The position numbers were made by a program, and so were the translations under genes. Positions 12,057 to 26,400 of a stretch of 64,000 nucleotides of DNA are shown here, one piece after another. This DNA is from Symsagittifera roscoffensis (lineage: Eukaryota > Xenacoelomorpha > Acoela > Convolutidae): contig NC_087064.1 of the NCBI RefSeq assembly GCF_963678635.1, positions 43,895,159-43,959,158 of the forward strand, in the 5' to 3' direction. Positions within the stretch are counted from its first letter, which is position 1. The number at the start of each line of letters is the position of its first letter. The notes beneath the pieces are model-generated. The model did not search any database, had not been told where the DNA came from, and saw nothing but the letters and a program-made list of their open reading frames with translations.

Positions 12057-15000
12057 AAACCAAGCAGAGAAGTTTTTTCAAACTTACCTAATTTTTCTGC
12101 ATTGTGTGATAGAATGATCTCTAAAAAGAACAAAAAACTAGAGCTTAGGCATAATCGACAGGCATAGTAAAACAGGCAAACTGTGTAACATTTTTTTAGA
12201 AAGATGGCCCAAACACAGAAAACCTGTAGTTTGAGTTTTTGAAATTCTTGATTCCAAAGAAGCGCTTAAAACTCAAAGAAGCTCACTTTATTCCCACGAA
12301 TTTAAGACAAAAAATCAAAAAATTTATGCCTGTTTTTCTCGATGCTGGTTACAACTTTTAGAATAGCAAATTGCTGTCCAAGTAGCACAGAATCTTTCGC
12401 ACATAGTGTTGAAAAACACAAAAAAAAATCAAATTAGTCTTGTTTTTTAGCGTGGTGTGATAAAAGAATCTCAAAAAAGGAACGGAAAACTAAAACCTAG
12501 GCATATTCTACAGTAATATTAAAATTAGAAAAATGGCAAAAAAGAAACAAAAATAAAAAAATGCACAAAAGTTTTCAAAGTTTTCAGAATCTTGATTTCA
12601 AAAAGGCTCTCAAAACTCACTTTTCACGAGTAAATCTAGCTTTTCACAACATAAATTAAGCTAATGTAAGCCTCCTCGTTCGTTTTATTCGCACGAAATT
12701 AAACTTAAAAAAATTTGAGAAAAATCACAAAACCGACAACTATCAACATTAAATTAGAATTGATACCAAATTTGGGCAGTGGTAAGGAGAACAGTTTTTG
12801 GACAAAAAATTACTACAAAAAAATTATGAATCAAAAAAAATTTCTTTCTGCTTAAATTTTTGAACTTCTGATTTCCAAAATGGCGGTAAAAACTACTTTC
12901 ACTCGAGTTAAAATAAAATTACAAACAAACGGACTATTTTCAACGGCCTAAATTAAGCATAAATACGCCTGCTCGATCACTTTATTCGCTCGATATTAGA
13001 ACAAACACCAAAAAAATAAACAAGTTTTTTTCGACAGCAATTTTTTTCAAATTTTTTTAAAAAGGCGTTCAAGTCACGATTGAAAAGGCTCCAACTTGAT
13101 TATCGCTCGATCCAATCCGGTGATTAACTGTGGTACCTGGTTTTGAGATAAAAACAAAAAAAGAAAACCGGCTACGGTGCAAGTAGCAAAAAATGTTCGA
13201 CCAAAGTCATAAAAACCAAGCAGAGAAGATTTTTCAAACTTACCTAATTTTTCTGCATTGTGTGATAGAATGATCTCTAAAAAGAACAAAAAACTAGAGC
13301 TTAGGCATAATCGACAGGCATAGTAAAACAGGCAAACTGTGTAACATTTTTTTAGAAAGATGGCCCAAACACAGAAAACCTGTAGTTTGAGTTTTTGAAA
13401 TTCTTGATTCCAAAGAAGCGCTTAAAACTCAAAGAAGCTCACTTTATTCCCACGAATTTAAGACAAAAAATCAAAAAATTTATGCCTGTTTTTCTCGATG
13501 CTGGTTACAACTTTTAGAATAGCAAATTGCTGTCCAAGTAGCACAGAATCTTTCGCACATAGTGTTGAAAAACACAAAAAAAAAATCAAATTAGTCTTGT
13601 TTTTTAGCGTGGTGTGATAAAAGAATCTCAAAAAAGGAACGGAAAACTAAAACCTAGGCATATTCTACAGTAATATTAAAATTAGAAAAATGGCAAAAAA
13701 GAAACAAAAATAAAAAAATGCACAAAAGTTTTCAAAGTTTTCAGAATCTTGATTTCAAAAAGGCTCTCAAAACTCACTTTTCACGAGTAAATCTAGCTTT
13801 TCACAACATAAATTAAGCTAATGTAAGCCTCCACGCTCGTTTTATTCGCACGAAATTAAACTTAAAAAAATTTTAGAAAAATCACAAAACCGACAACTAT
13901 CAGCATTAAATTAGAATTGATACCAAATTTGGGCAGTGGTAAGGAGAACAGTTTTTGGACAAAAAATTACTACAAAAAAATTATGAATCAAAAAAAATTT
14001 CTTTCTGCTTAAATTTTTGAACTTCTGATTTCCAAAATGGCGGTAAAAACTACTTTCACTCGAGTTAAAATAAAATTACAAACAAACGGACTATTTTCAA
14101 CGGCCTAAATTAAGCATAAATACGCCTGCTCGATCACTTTATTCGCTCGATATTAGAACAAACACCAAAAAAATAAACAAGTTTTTTTCGACAGCAATTT
14201 TTTTCAAATTTTTTTTAAAAGGCGTTCAAGTCACGATTGAAAAGGCTCCAACTTGATTATCGCTCGATCCAATCCGGTGATTAACTGTGGTACCTGGTTT
14301 TGAGATAAAAACAAAAAAAGAAAACCGGCTACGGTGCAAGTAGCAAAAAATGTTCGACCAAAGTCATAAAAACCAAGCAGAGAAGATTTTTCAAACTTAC
14401 CTAATTTTTCTGCATTGTGTGATAGAATGATCTCTAAAAAGAACAAAAAACTAGAGCTTAGGCATAATCGACAGGCATAGTAAAACAGGCAAACTGTGTA
14501 ACATTTTTTTAGAAAGATGGCCCAAACACAGAAAACCTGTAGTTTGAGTTTTTGAAATTCTTGATTCCAAAGAAGCGCTTAAAACTCAAAGAAGCTCACT
14601 TTATTCCCACGAATTTAAGACAAAAAATCAAAAAATTTATACCTGTTTTTCTCGATGCTGATTACAACTTTTAGAATAGCAAATTGCTGTCCAAGTAGCA
14701 CAGAATCTTTCGCACATAGTGTTGAAAAACACAAAAAAAAATCAAATTAGTCTTGTTTTTTAGCGTGGTGTGATAAAGGAATCTCAAAAAAGGAACGGAA
14801 AACTAAAACCTAGGCATATTCTACAGTAATATTAAAATTAGAAAAATGGCAAAAAAGAAACAAAAATAAAAAAATGCACAAAAGTTTTCAAAGTTTTCAG
14901 AATCTTGATTTCAAAAAGGCTCTCAAAACTCACTTTTCACGAGTAAATCTAGCTTTTCACAACATAAATTAAGCTAATGTAAGCCTCCTCGCTCGTTTTA

Positions 15001-18000
15001 TTCGCACGAAATTAAACTTAAAAAAATTTGAGAAAAATCACAAAACCGACAACTATCAACATTAAATTAGAATTGATACCAAATTTGGGCAGTGGTAAGG
15101 AGAACAGTTTTTGGACAAAAAATTACTACAAAAAAATTATGAATCAAAAAAAATTTCTTTCTGCTTAAATTTTTGAACTTCTGATTTCCAAAATGGCGGT
15201 AAAAACTACTTTCACTCGAGTTAAAATAAAATTACAAACAAACGGACTATTTTCAACGGCCTAAATTAAGCATAAATACGCCTGCTCGATCACTTTATTC
15301 GCTCGATATTAGAACAAACACCAAAAAAATAAACTATTTTTTCTCGACAGCTACTTTTTTCATTTTTTTAGAAGTCGTTCAAGTCACAATTGAAAGGGCT
15401 CCAGTTTGATAATCGCTCGATCCAATCCGGCGATTAACTGTGGTACCTGGTTTTGAGATGAAAACAAAAAAAGAAAACCGGCTACGGTGCAAGTAGCAAA
15501 AAATGTTCGACCAAAGTCATAAAAACCAAGCAGAGAAGATTTTTCAAACTTACCTAATTTTTCTGCATTGTGTGATAGAAGGATCTCAAAAAAGAACAAA
15601 AAACTAGAGCTTAGGCATAATCGACAGGCATAGTAAAACAGGCAAACTGTGTAACATTTTTTTAGAAAGATGGCCCAAACACAGAAAACCTGTAGTTTGA
15701 GTTTTTGAAATTCTTGATTCCAAAGAAGCGCTTAAAACTCAAAGAAGCTCACTTTATTCCCACGAATTTAAGACTAAAATTCAAAAAGTTTCAGCCCGTT
15801 TTTTTTTCGATGCTGGTTACAACTTTTAGAATAGCAATTTGCTGTCCAAGTAACACAGAAACTTCCGCACATATTGTTGAAAAACACAAAAAAAATCAAA
15901 TTTGACTTGTTTTAAAGCGTGTTGTGATGAAAGAATCTCAAAAAAAGGAAAGAAAAACTATAGCCTGGGCATATTCGGCAGTCATAGTAAAATTAGAAAA
16001 ATGGCCAGACAAACAAAAGTAAAAAAAAAATGCACAAAGGTTTTCAAAGTTTTCAGAATCTTGATTTCAATAAGGCTCTAAAAACTCAGAAAAACTTACT
16101 TTTCACGAGCACAACTAGCTTTTCACAGCATTAATTAAGCTCTTGAATAGCTTCGAAATTAAGCTACTCTAAAACTCCTTGCTCGTTTTATTCGCACGAA
16201 ATAAGACTAAAAATAAAAAATCTCTAATCTACTTTTCTCGATATTGGAACAAATTTTGAATAGCCGAAAACTGTCCAAGTAGCACAGGATGTTCCGACCA
16301 TAATCTTAACAAAATAGTCTTATTTTAGCGCGGTGTCATACAATGATTAAAAAAAACAGTTTTTGCAGATAAATTATTCAAAAATATTCGCTCAATATAA
16401 GACCAAAAATCAAAAATTTCAAACTAGTTTTCGACTGAAAACTTTTTCAATTTTTTTAAGTCTTAAGAAAAAACATAAGCATAACAGTGCAACGTAGCAA
16501 ATTGACAAAAAACGGAAACCACTTGTTCGACAAAATAAATTTTACACAGAGGTGAAGCACAGCTTCGCACCACTTGCGATTTAAAATTAAAAACAAATTT
16601 TGAATTTTTTGAAAAAACGTACGAAGTACGGAAGTGAAATAATTGTATAAATTCTGTTGAAGAACTTATCGACTGAAAATTTCATTTTGCAATTTTTTTA
16701 TGAAAAAAAAAATTTCGTAAAATACAAGAAAAAATCTTGCTCCACAAAACTACATTCATTTCTTTCTCATAACAAACAGATGAAAATGAGCAAAAGTGAA
16801 GTTTTGGTCAAAAAATGATATTCCAAAAATTCAAGATCCAAAAGTGATTTTGCTAAAAATTTTAAAATCAAATAAATCGCATGACCATAAGGAACATAAG
16901 GAGTTATGAAAAAGCACTCGCGAAGCGGAACTTTGTACCACTAGATGCGAAGCGGAACTTTGCACCACTAGATGCCGCATAAAAATTGCCTCAGGCAAAC
17001 AAAAATCTTCAGGTTCTCGTGCAAGGCAGCAAGCTGAAACTTGGAAAAACGCCGAAAGTACTTGGGGTCCACTCCACATGATGCTTTGTTTCAGACCGCA
17101 CTTCAAAAAATGCAGCCAAACCACCGAAAATCAATGCAGCCTTGAAATCAGACCTCTGCTAACAGTACGAAAACTAGCTATCGAATAGAAAAATCGACGG
17201 ATAAGAAGCAACAAGACTACAAAAAACAAAATACACAGACCGTCAAGGAAACCAGCAGAAACCTCAGACCAAATCCTAATTTTGTAAGCGCACTGCCAGA
17301 AAAACATTAAAAAGAGTTCCTTACCAAGAGTATGCAGAACAAGCCAGGCACTACTCAAAAACGGATACTGTCGTATTTCAAACAAAAGAACTAATGAAAA
17401 ATAAATGCCGAGAATTGATGAAGAAATAGAAGAAGTCTGCCCAAACTGTAACAACACCGATCACACAACCCAGCACCTATTTGATGCACGGCAAACCGAC
17501 AGATTTGATGGTTGATGCACTCTGTAATCAACAAGTGGAGGCATCAGCAAATTAAGTACAGTAACTTACAAAGTAACTAGGGAGGACAAATTTTCCAAAA
17601 ACTCTTTAAAAGTTAGAACACGAGTCACGCCAATTTGTGTATCACCGTATTTCCCGGTGTTCGTCACTTTTACTCAATCGGCAACCAAAGCTGAAGTTGA
17701 GAAATTTAAACAGGATTTTCAAAACTATAAAATTGCTAATCTTCAGATAAAAATGACAATTATATTTAAGTTCCTCCATTCCCTAAACGTATCTCAAACT
17801 TTGCTCTGATCTTGATGCAACTAAATTTTTAATATTTTAATTATATATTATGATATAATTTATATAATCTTTTTACAAACTATTATTGCATGCAGCCTTG
17901 AAAACTTTTTACTTAGCGTATTCAAGAAAGTGTACCATAAAAAAATAAGGAACTTAAAATCAAAATGAAACTACTGCATAATTTCTGTTCCAATGAAACT

Positions 18001-18748
18001 TTCCCTACAATTTATTCAAAGAACATTAAGAAAAGCAAGGATAGCCTTTAACTCGGCAAGTAGGACAGAATTTTCCGACAAGTCGTGAAAAAACAATTTT
18101 TTTTCAAATCCTTCTCGTTTTTCTGCGTGGTGTGATAACAAGGTCAGAAGAAAAAATAAAAATTGGACATGTTCGAAAATCACAACAAAAAAAAGGCAAC
18201 TTGGAAAACAATTTATGAAAAAAAGACTAGAAAAAAATCACTCGAAAAAAAAACATTTGAGAAAAAAAAACTCGAAAAAAATCCCTAGAAAAAAAATCAT
18301 TTGAAAACTTGAAGAAACTTTTCAAATTTTTTTGCAGAAATTTTTTCAATTTTTGATTCCAAATGGCGTTAAAAACGCCAAAAAATCAGAGTGAAACTAA
18401 AATTAGACAAATAAACTATTTTATAAGATCTAAATTAAGCATAAAGAAAGATGCTCGCTCGCTTTAATCGCTAGAACAAAAAATCAGAAAGTTTCGCCTG
18501 TTTTTCTCAATGCTGGGACTATTTTCTCAAATTTTTTCAACTCTGTTCGAATCACGACTGAAAGGTTTTTGTATGATGAATCACTCGACCCAATCCGTTG
18601 ATTACTTGTGGTACATGGAAACGGAAAAAAGGATAGCTGGTTACGGTGCACAGTAAGTAGCACAGAATGTTCCGACCATAGAACGTTCCGACCTGGTTAC
18701 GGTGCACAGTAAAAAAAAAGCACAGAATGTTCCGAACATAGACATAAA
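12057..18748. repeat. 6.69-kb super-repeat, copy 2
   Basis: This is a near-identical copy of 5365-12056. It contains the 1157-bp units at 13074, 14231 and 15384 and the LINE fragment at 16987-17577. The differences are sparse substitutions and a few indels. One indel removes about 12 bases from the ctagaaactccctag stretch near 18285. After it the sequence runs on into a new segment (18749-19215) instead of a third full copy. Confidence 0.85.
16987..17577 (+). mobile_element. LINE 3' fragment captured in satellite, copy 2
   Basis: This is the same fragment as at 10294-10884, offset 6693, with the same C-terminal knuckle. It spread by satellite amplification, not by separate transposition, because its boundaries and neighbours are identical in each copy. 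Confidence 0.8.
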
Positions 18749-19215
18749 AAATATAACAAAAATTTTTTCAATTTAACCTCATTTTTCCTGCGTGGTGTGA
18801 TAAAATGACTTCAGAAAAAAAGCAAAAAGCTAAAGCTTAGGCATATTCGACAGTCAGAGTTAAAACATAGCCAATCGAAGATTTAAAAAAAAGTAATGAA
18901 CGCAAGTAAACATAAAAAAAACACTGGCTTTAAAAAAAACTCGAATTTCGAAATTCAGAGAAAAAAGTAGATGCCCTTTGAGCTCTTTGAATTTCTAGAA
19001 CAAATTATGGTTGCCGCCTTTTCGATAACATGAACCCTACTAGAGAAAACTGGATCATTGATAAAACTTTTATTCTGCTCGAAATTTAAAAATCAAATTC
19101 CACTTTTGAAACTTGAAACGGTTCAGGTTTTTTTTGCGCTATTTCCAAGTTCGTATTTGGGCGGAGCTATTTACGTCACTTTCAGCAGATGAATTTCAAC
19201 TGAGCTCGAAAAGTG
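18749..19215. repeat. Segment C (non-monomer spacer), first of three copies
   Basis: This spacer of about 470 bases (landmarks: tgccctttgagctctttg, aaattatggttgccgcc, cgtatttgggcggagcta) recurs almost unchanged at 23496-23966 and 27476-27946. In this copy it is followed by an abrupt jump into a 1157-type unit at 19216 (agtgcaaaag joined to aaaaccggctacgg). In the other two it continues as agtgcataaaaaacctcag. The junction is therefore a recombination breakpoint. No coding potential is seen. Confidence 0.8.
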
Positions 19216-22200
19216 CAAAAGAAAACCGGCTACGGTGCAAGTAGCAAAAAATGTTCGACCAAAGTCATAAAAACCAAGCAGAGAAGATTTTTCAAACTTA
19301 CCTAATTTTTCTGCATTGTGTGATAGAATGATCTCTAAAAAGAACAAAAAACTAGAGCTTAGGCATAATCGACAGGCATAGTAAAACAGGCAAACTGTGT
19401 AACATTTTTTTAGAAAGATGGCCCAAACACAGAAAACCTGTAGTTTGAGTTTTTGAAATTCTTGATTCCAAAGAAGCACTTAAAACTCAAAGAAGCTCAC
19501 TTTATTCCCACGAATTTAAGACAAAAAATCAAAAAATTTATACCTGTTTTTCTCGATGCTGGTTACAACTTTTAGAATAGCAAATTGCTGTCCAAGTAGC
19601 ACAGAATCTTTCGCACATAGTGTTGAAAAACACAAAAAAAAAGTTTTCAAAGTTTTCAGAATCTTGATTTCAAAAAGGCTCTCAAAACTCACTTTTCACG
19701 AGTAAATCTAGCTTTTCACAACATAAATTAAGCTAATGTAAGCCTCCTCGCTCGTTTTATTCGCACGAAATTAAACTTAAAAAAATTTGAGAAAAATCAC
19801 AAAACCGACAACTATCAACATTAAATTAGAATTGATACCAAATTTGGGCAGTGGTAAGGAGAACAGTTTTTGGACAAAAAATTACTACAAAAAAATTATG
19901 AATCAAAAAAAATTTCTTTCTGCTTAAATTTTTGAACTTCTGATTTCCAAAATGGCGGTAAAAACTACTTTCACTCGAGTTAAAATAAAATTACAAACAA
20001 ACGGACTATTTTCAACGGCCTAAATTAAGCATAAATACGCCTGCTCGATCACTTTATTCGCTCGATATTAGAACAAACACCAAAAAAATAAACTATTTTT
20101 TCTCGACAGCTACTTTTTTCATTTTTTTAGAAGTCGTTCAAGTCACAATTGAAAGGGCTCCAGTTTGATAATCGCTCGATCCAATCCGGTGATTAACTGT
20201 GGTACCTGGTTTTGAGATGAAAACAAAAAAAGAAAACCGGCTGCGGTGCAAGTAGCAAAAAATGTTCGACCAAAGTCATAAAAACCAAGCAGAGAAGATT
20301 TTTCAAACTTACCTAATTTTTCTGCATTGTGTGATAGAATGATCTCAAAAAAGAACAAAAAACTAGAGCTTAGGCATAATCGACAGGCATAGTAAAACAG
20401 GCAAACTGTGTAACATTTTTTTAGAAAGATGGCCCAAACACAGAAAACCTGTAGTTTGAGTTTTTGAAATTCTTGATTCCAAAGAAGCGCTTAAAACTCA
20501 AAGAAGCTCACTTTATTCCCACGAATTTAAGACTAAAATTCGAAAAGTTTCAGCCCGTTTTTTTTCGATGCTGGTTACAACTTTTAGAATAGCAATTTGC
20601 TGTCCAAGTAACACAGAAACTTCCGCACATATTGTTGAAAAACACAAAAAAAATCAAATTTGACTTGTTTTAAAGCGTGTTGTGATGAAAGAATCTCAAA
20701 AAAAGGAAAGAAAAACTATAGCCTGGGCATATTCGGCAGTCATAGTAAAATTAGAAAAATGGCCAGACAAACAAAAGTAAAAAAAAAATGCACAAAGGTT
20801 TTCAAAGTTTTCAGAATCTTGATTTCAATAAGGCTCTAAAAACTCAGAAAAACTTACTTTTCACGAGCACAACTAGCTTTTCACAGCATTAATTAAGCTC
20901 TTGAATAGCTTCGAAATTAAGCTACTCTAAAACTCCTTGCTCGTTTTATTCGCACGAAATAAGACTAAAAATAAAAAATCTCTAATCTACTTTTCTCAAT
21001 ATTGGAACAAATTTTGAATAGCCGAAAACTGTCCAAGTAGCACAGGATGTTCCGACCATAATCTTAACAAAATAGTCTTATTTTAGCGCGGTGTCATACA
21101 ATGATTAAAAAAAACAGTTTTTGCAGATAAATTATTCAAAAATATTCGCTCAATATAAGACCAAAAATCAAAAATTTCAAACTAGTTTTCGACTGAAAAC
21201 TTTTTCAATTTTTTTAAGTCTTAAGAAAAAACATAAGCATAACAGTGCAACGTAGCAAATTGACAAAAAACGGAAACCACTTGTTCGACAAAATAAATTT
21301 TACACAGAGGTGAAGCACAGCTTCGCACCACTTGCGATTTAAAATTAAAAACAAATTTTGAATTTTTTGAAAAAACGTACGAAGTACGGAAGTGAAATAA
21401 TTGTATAAATTCTGTTGAAGAACTTATCGACTGAAAATTTCATTTTGCAATTTTTTTATGAAAAAAAAAATTTCGTAAAATACAAGAAAAAATCTTGCTC
21501 CACAAAACTACATTCATTTCTTTCTCATAACAAACAGATGAAAATGAGCAAAAGTGAAGTTTTGGTCAAAAAATGATATCCAAAAATTCAAGATCCAAAA
21601 GTGATTTTGCTAAAAATTTTAAAATCAAATAAATCGCATGACCATAAGGAACATAAGGAGTTATGAAAAAGCACTCGCGAAGCGGAACTTTGTACCACTA
21701 GATGCGAAGCGGAACTTTGCACCACTAGATGCCGCATAAAAATTGCCTCAGGCAAACAAAAATCTTCAGGTTCTCGTGCAAGGCAGCAAGCTGAAACTTG
21801 GGAAAACGCCCAAAGTACTTGGGGTCCACTCCACATGATGCTTTGTTTCAGACCGCACTTCAAAAAATGCAGCCAAACCACCGAAAATCAATGCAGCCTT
21901 GAAATCAGACCTCTGCTAACAGTACGAAAACTAGCTATCGAATAGAAAAATCGACGGATAAGAAGCAACAAGACTACAAAAAACAAAATACACAGACCGT
22001 CAAGGAAACCAGCAGAAACCTCAGACCAAATCCCAATTTTGTAAGCGCACTGCCAGAAAAACATTAAAAAGAGTTCCTTACCAAGAGTATGCAGAAAAAG
22101 CCAGGCACTACTCAAAAACGGATACTGTCGTATTTCAAACAAAAGAACTAATGAAAAATAAATGCCGAGAATTGATGAAGAAATAGAAAAGTCTGCCCAA

Positions 22201-23490
22201 ACTGTAACAACACCGATCACACAACCCAGCACCTATTTGATGCACGGCAAACCGACAGATTTGATGGTTGATGCACTCTGTAATCAACAAGTGGAGGCAT
22301 CAGCAAATTAAGTACAGTAACTTACAAAGTAACTAGGGAGGACAAATTTTCCAAAAACTCTTTAAAAGTTAGAACACGAGTCACGCCAATTTGTGTATCA
22401 CCGTATTTCCCGGTGTTCGTCACTTTTACTCAATCGGCAACCAAAGCTGAAGTTGAGAAATTTAAACAGGATTTTCAAAACTATAAAATTGCTAATCTTC
22501 AGATAAAAATGACAATTATATTTAAGTTCCTCCATTCCCTAAACGTATCTCAAACTTTGCTCTGATCTTGATGCAACTAAATTTTTAATTATATATTATG
22601 ATATAATTTATATAATCTTTTTACAAACTATTATTGCATGCAGCCTTGAAAACTTTTTACTTAGCGTATTCAAGAAAGTGTACCATAAAAAAATAAGGAA
22701 CTTAAAATCAAAATGAAACTACTGCATAATTTCTGTTCCAATGAAACTTTCCCTACAATTTATTCAAAGAACATTAAGAAAAGCAAGGATAGCCTTTAAC
22801 TCGGCAAGTAGGACAGAATTTTCCGACAAGTCGTGAAAAAACAATTTTTTTTCAAATCCTTCTCGTTTTTCTGCGTGGTGTGATAACAAGGTCAGAAGAA
22901 AAAATAAAAATTGGACATGTTCGAAAATCACAACAAAAAAAAGGCAACTTGGAAAACAATTTATGAAAAAAAGACTAGAAAAAAATCACTCGAAAAAAAA
23001 ACATTTGAGAAAAAAAATCTCGAAAAAAATCCCTAGAAACTCCCTAGAAAAAAAATCATTTGAAAACTTGAAGAAACTTTTCAAATTTTTTTGCAGAAAT
23101 TTTTTCAATTTTTGATTCCAAATGGCGTTAAAAACGCCAAAAAATCAGAGTGAAACTAAAAAAAGACAAATAAACTATTTTATAAGATCTAAATTAAGCA
23201 TAAAGAAAGATGCTCGCTCGCTTTAATCGCTAGAACAAAAAATCAGAAAGTTTCGCCTGTTTTTCTCAATGCTGGGACTATTTTCTCAAATTTTTTCAAC
23301 TCTGTTCGAATCACGACTGAAAGGTTTTTGTATGATGAATCACTCGACCCAATCCGTTGATTACTTGTGGTACATAGAAAACGGAAAAAAGGATAGCTGG
23401 TTACGGTGCACAGTAAGTAGCACAGAATGTTCCGACCATAGAACGCTCCGACCTGGTTACGGTGCACAGTAAAAAAAAAGCACAACATAG
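19216..23490. repeat. Super-repeat copy 3, rearranged and shortened
   Basis: This copy resembles 14320-18745 but has only one full 1157-type unit (20143) and a deletion near 19640 that removes one gtggtgtgat box region. Its LINE fragment lies at 21744-22331. It ends in segment C like copy 2. The shortened form fits unequal exchange between units. Confidence 0.75.
21744..22331 (+). mobile_element. LINE 3' fragment captured in satellite, copy 3
   Basis: This is the third copy of the captured fragment, offset 4757 from copy 2. It has a 3-base deletion near 22188 (aaatagaaaagtctg instead of aaatagaagaagtctg) and a few substitutions. Confidence 0.8.
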
Positions 23491-26400
23491 ACATAAAAAA
23501 TACAACAAAAATTTTTTCAATTTAACCTCATTTTTCCTGCGTGGTGTGATAAAATGACTTCAGAAAAAAAGCAAAAAGCTAAAGCTTAGGCATATTCGAC
23601 AGTCAGAGTTAAAACATAGCCAATCGAAGATTTAAAAAAAAGTAATGAACGCAAGTAAACATAAAAAAAACACTGGCTTTAAAAAAAACTCGAATTTCGA
23701 AATTCAGAGAAAAAAGTAGATGCCCTTTGAGCTCTTTGAATTTCTAGAACAAATTATGGTTGCCGCCTTTTCGATAACATGAACCCTACTAGAGAAAACT
23801 GGATCATTGATAAAACTTTTATTCTGCTGGAAATTTAAAAATCAAATTCCACTTTTGAAACTTGAAACGGTTCAGGTTTTTTTTGCGCTATTTCCAAGTT
23901 CGTATTTGGGCGGAGCTATTTACGTCACTTTCAGCAGATGAATTTCAACTGAGCTCGAAAAGTGCATAAAAAACCTCAGAACATTCATAAAAACATCAAT
24001 ATGTTTGAATGTACATCAGTAGTTGTTAGAGATTTGTAAGACTTTTCCTGAAAAAACAACAAAGTTTTTCAAAATTATTTTGCTGTTTGAACTTTCCGAA
24101 ATTATTGAATCTAAAAAGCGCTCACAAATAGGTTTTCGAGGACTAAAACTAGGTTTTTACGGCATAAATTAAGCTTTTGTAAGCTATTAAGCTATGAAAA
24201 TAAGCTTTTGTTTATACGCACGAATTAAGACTAAAAATCAAAAACTTTAAACCTGTTTTTCTCGATTTTGCTACAAGGTTTGAATAGCAGAATACTGTGC
24301 AAGTAGCACAGTATATTCCGACCATAGACTCAGAAACAAGAGAAAAAAAACCAAAGTTTTGTTTTTTAGCGTGGGGTGATAAAAAGAGCTGAACAAAAAC
24401 CAGAACATAAGCATATTGGACAGTCACAAAACAATAGACAAATTGAAGAACAGTTTTTGTAGAAAAATGACCAAGAAAAAAAAACAAAAAGTCGTAAATT
24501 AAAAAAAAATTCTTTTTGCTTAAACTTGAAAATTTGATTCCCAAAATGGCGATAAAAAACTCCGAAAAACTACTTTTACTTGAGTAAAATTAAAATTAAA
24601 CACAAACGGGCCATTGCCAACGGCCTAAATTAGGCATAAAAAGCCTTCTTGCTCGCTTTATTGGCTCAATATTAGAGCAAAAATGGAAAATTTAAACTCG
24701 ACAGCAACTTTTTCTCGAGAGTTTTTCTCGACAGCAACTTTTTCATTTTTTTAAAAAAATCTTTCAAATCACGATTGAAAGGGCTTCAACTTGATTATAG
24801 CTAGATTCATTCCGCTAATTAATTGTGAAACCTGGTTTTGAGAGGCAACAAAACAACAAGGAAAGTCGCTTACGGTGCAAGTAGCACAGAATGTTCGATC
24901 ATAGTCATAAAAAACAAAACAAAATTTTTTCCCAATTTACCTAAATTGTTCCTGCATGGTGTGATAAAAGAATCTCAAAAAAGAATGAAAAACTAAAGCT
25001 TAGGCATAATCTACGGTCATAGTAAAATAGGCATACTGTATAACAATTTTTTTAGAAAGATAGCCCAAACACAGAAAAAAAACAAAAAATTTCACATAAC
25101 ATGTAGTTGAACTTTTGAAATTCTTGATTCCGAAAACGCGCTTAAAACTCAAAAAAACTCACTTTTCACAAATAAAAGTATCTTTTCACGGCATAAATAA
25201 AGCATTGTAAGCTATTAAGCTATGAACTTGAGCTACTGTAAGCCTGCCAGCTCACTTTATTCTCACGAATTTTAGACTAAAAATCAAAAATTTTAGGCCT
25301 GTTTTTCTCGATGCTGGTTACAACTTATAGAATAGCAAATTACTGTCCAAGTAGCACAGAATCTTCCGCACATAGTGTTGAAAAACACAAAAAAAAATCA
25401 AATTAGTCTTGTTTTTTAGCGTGGTGTGATAAAAGGATCTCAAAAAAGGAACGGAAAACTAGAGCCTAGGCATATTCTACAGAAATAGTAAAATTAGAAA
25501 AATGGCAAGAAAAACAAAAATAAAAAAAATGCACAAAAGTTTTCAAAGTTTTCAGAATCTTGATTTCAAAAAGGCTCCTAAAACTCACTTTTCACGAGTA
25601 AATCTAGCTTTTCACAACATAAATTAAGCTAATGTAAGCCTCCTCGCTCGTTTTATTCGAACGAAATTAAACTTAAAATAAAAAATCTCTCACCTATTTT
25701 TCTCGATACTGGTACAAACTTTGAATAGCCGAATCCTGTCCAAGTAGCACAGGATGTTGCGACCATAATCTTTTTAAAAAATAGTCTTATTATTAGCGCG
25801 GTGTCATATAATGATTCGAGCAAAAACTAAAATTTGAGAATATTCGGCATTCATAGGACAATCGTCAAATTAGAAAACAAAGTTTGCAGAAAAATTAGTT
25901 CAAAAAAAACATGAATCGAAAAATATTCGCTCAACATTAGACCAAATATCAAAAATTTCAAACTAGTTTTTCGACCGAAAATTGTTTTAATTTTTTTTAG
26001 GTCTTCAAATCAAGATTGAAAGGCTTTTAACATGATATATCGTTCGACACATTCCGGCGATTAAGAGTGGTACCTAATTTTGAGAGGAAAACAAAAAAAA
26101 AACAAAAAATAAAAACACCCGAATACAAAATTCCTCTCCATATTCAATGGTGGAAAAAATCTCAAGGACTTTCACAGCAGGTGAATTTCTCTCTTCATTT
26201 GAGCTCAGATCTGAACATGAACATATAAACCTACCCCGCCACTTTCTTCTAAGGTCTAAGGTCGAAACCAGGATAATTCAGTCAACGAACATTCAAAACG
26301 CAAATAAACATTAAATCTTCGGAACCAAAAAAATGTAGCATTGCCAGCCATCAAACTGTTTTACAATGAACTGTGTAAATGAACCTAGGAGAACCGTTAA

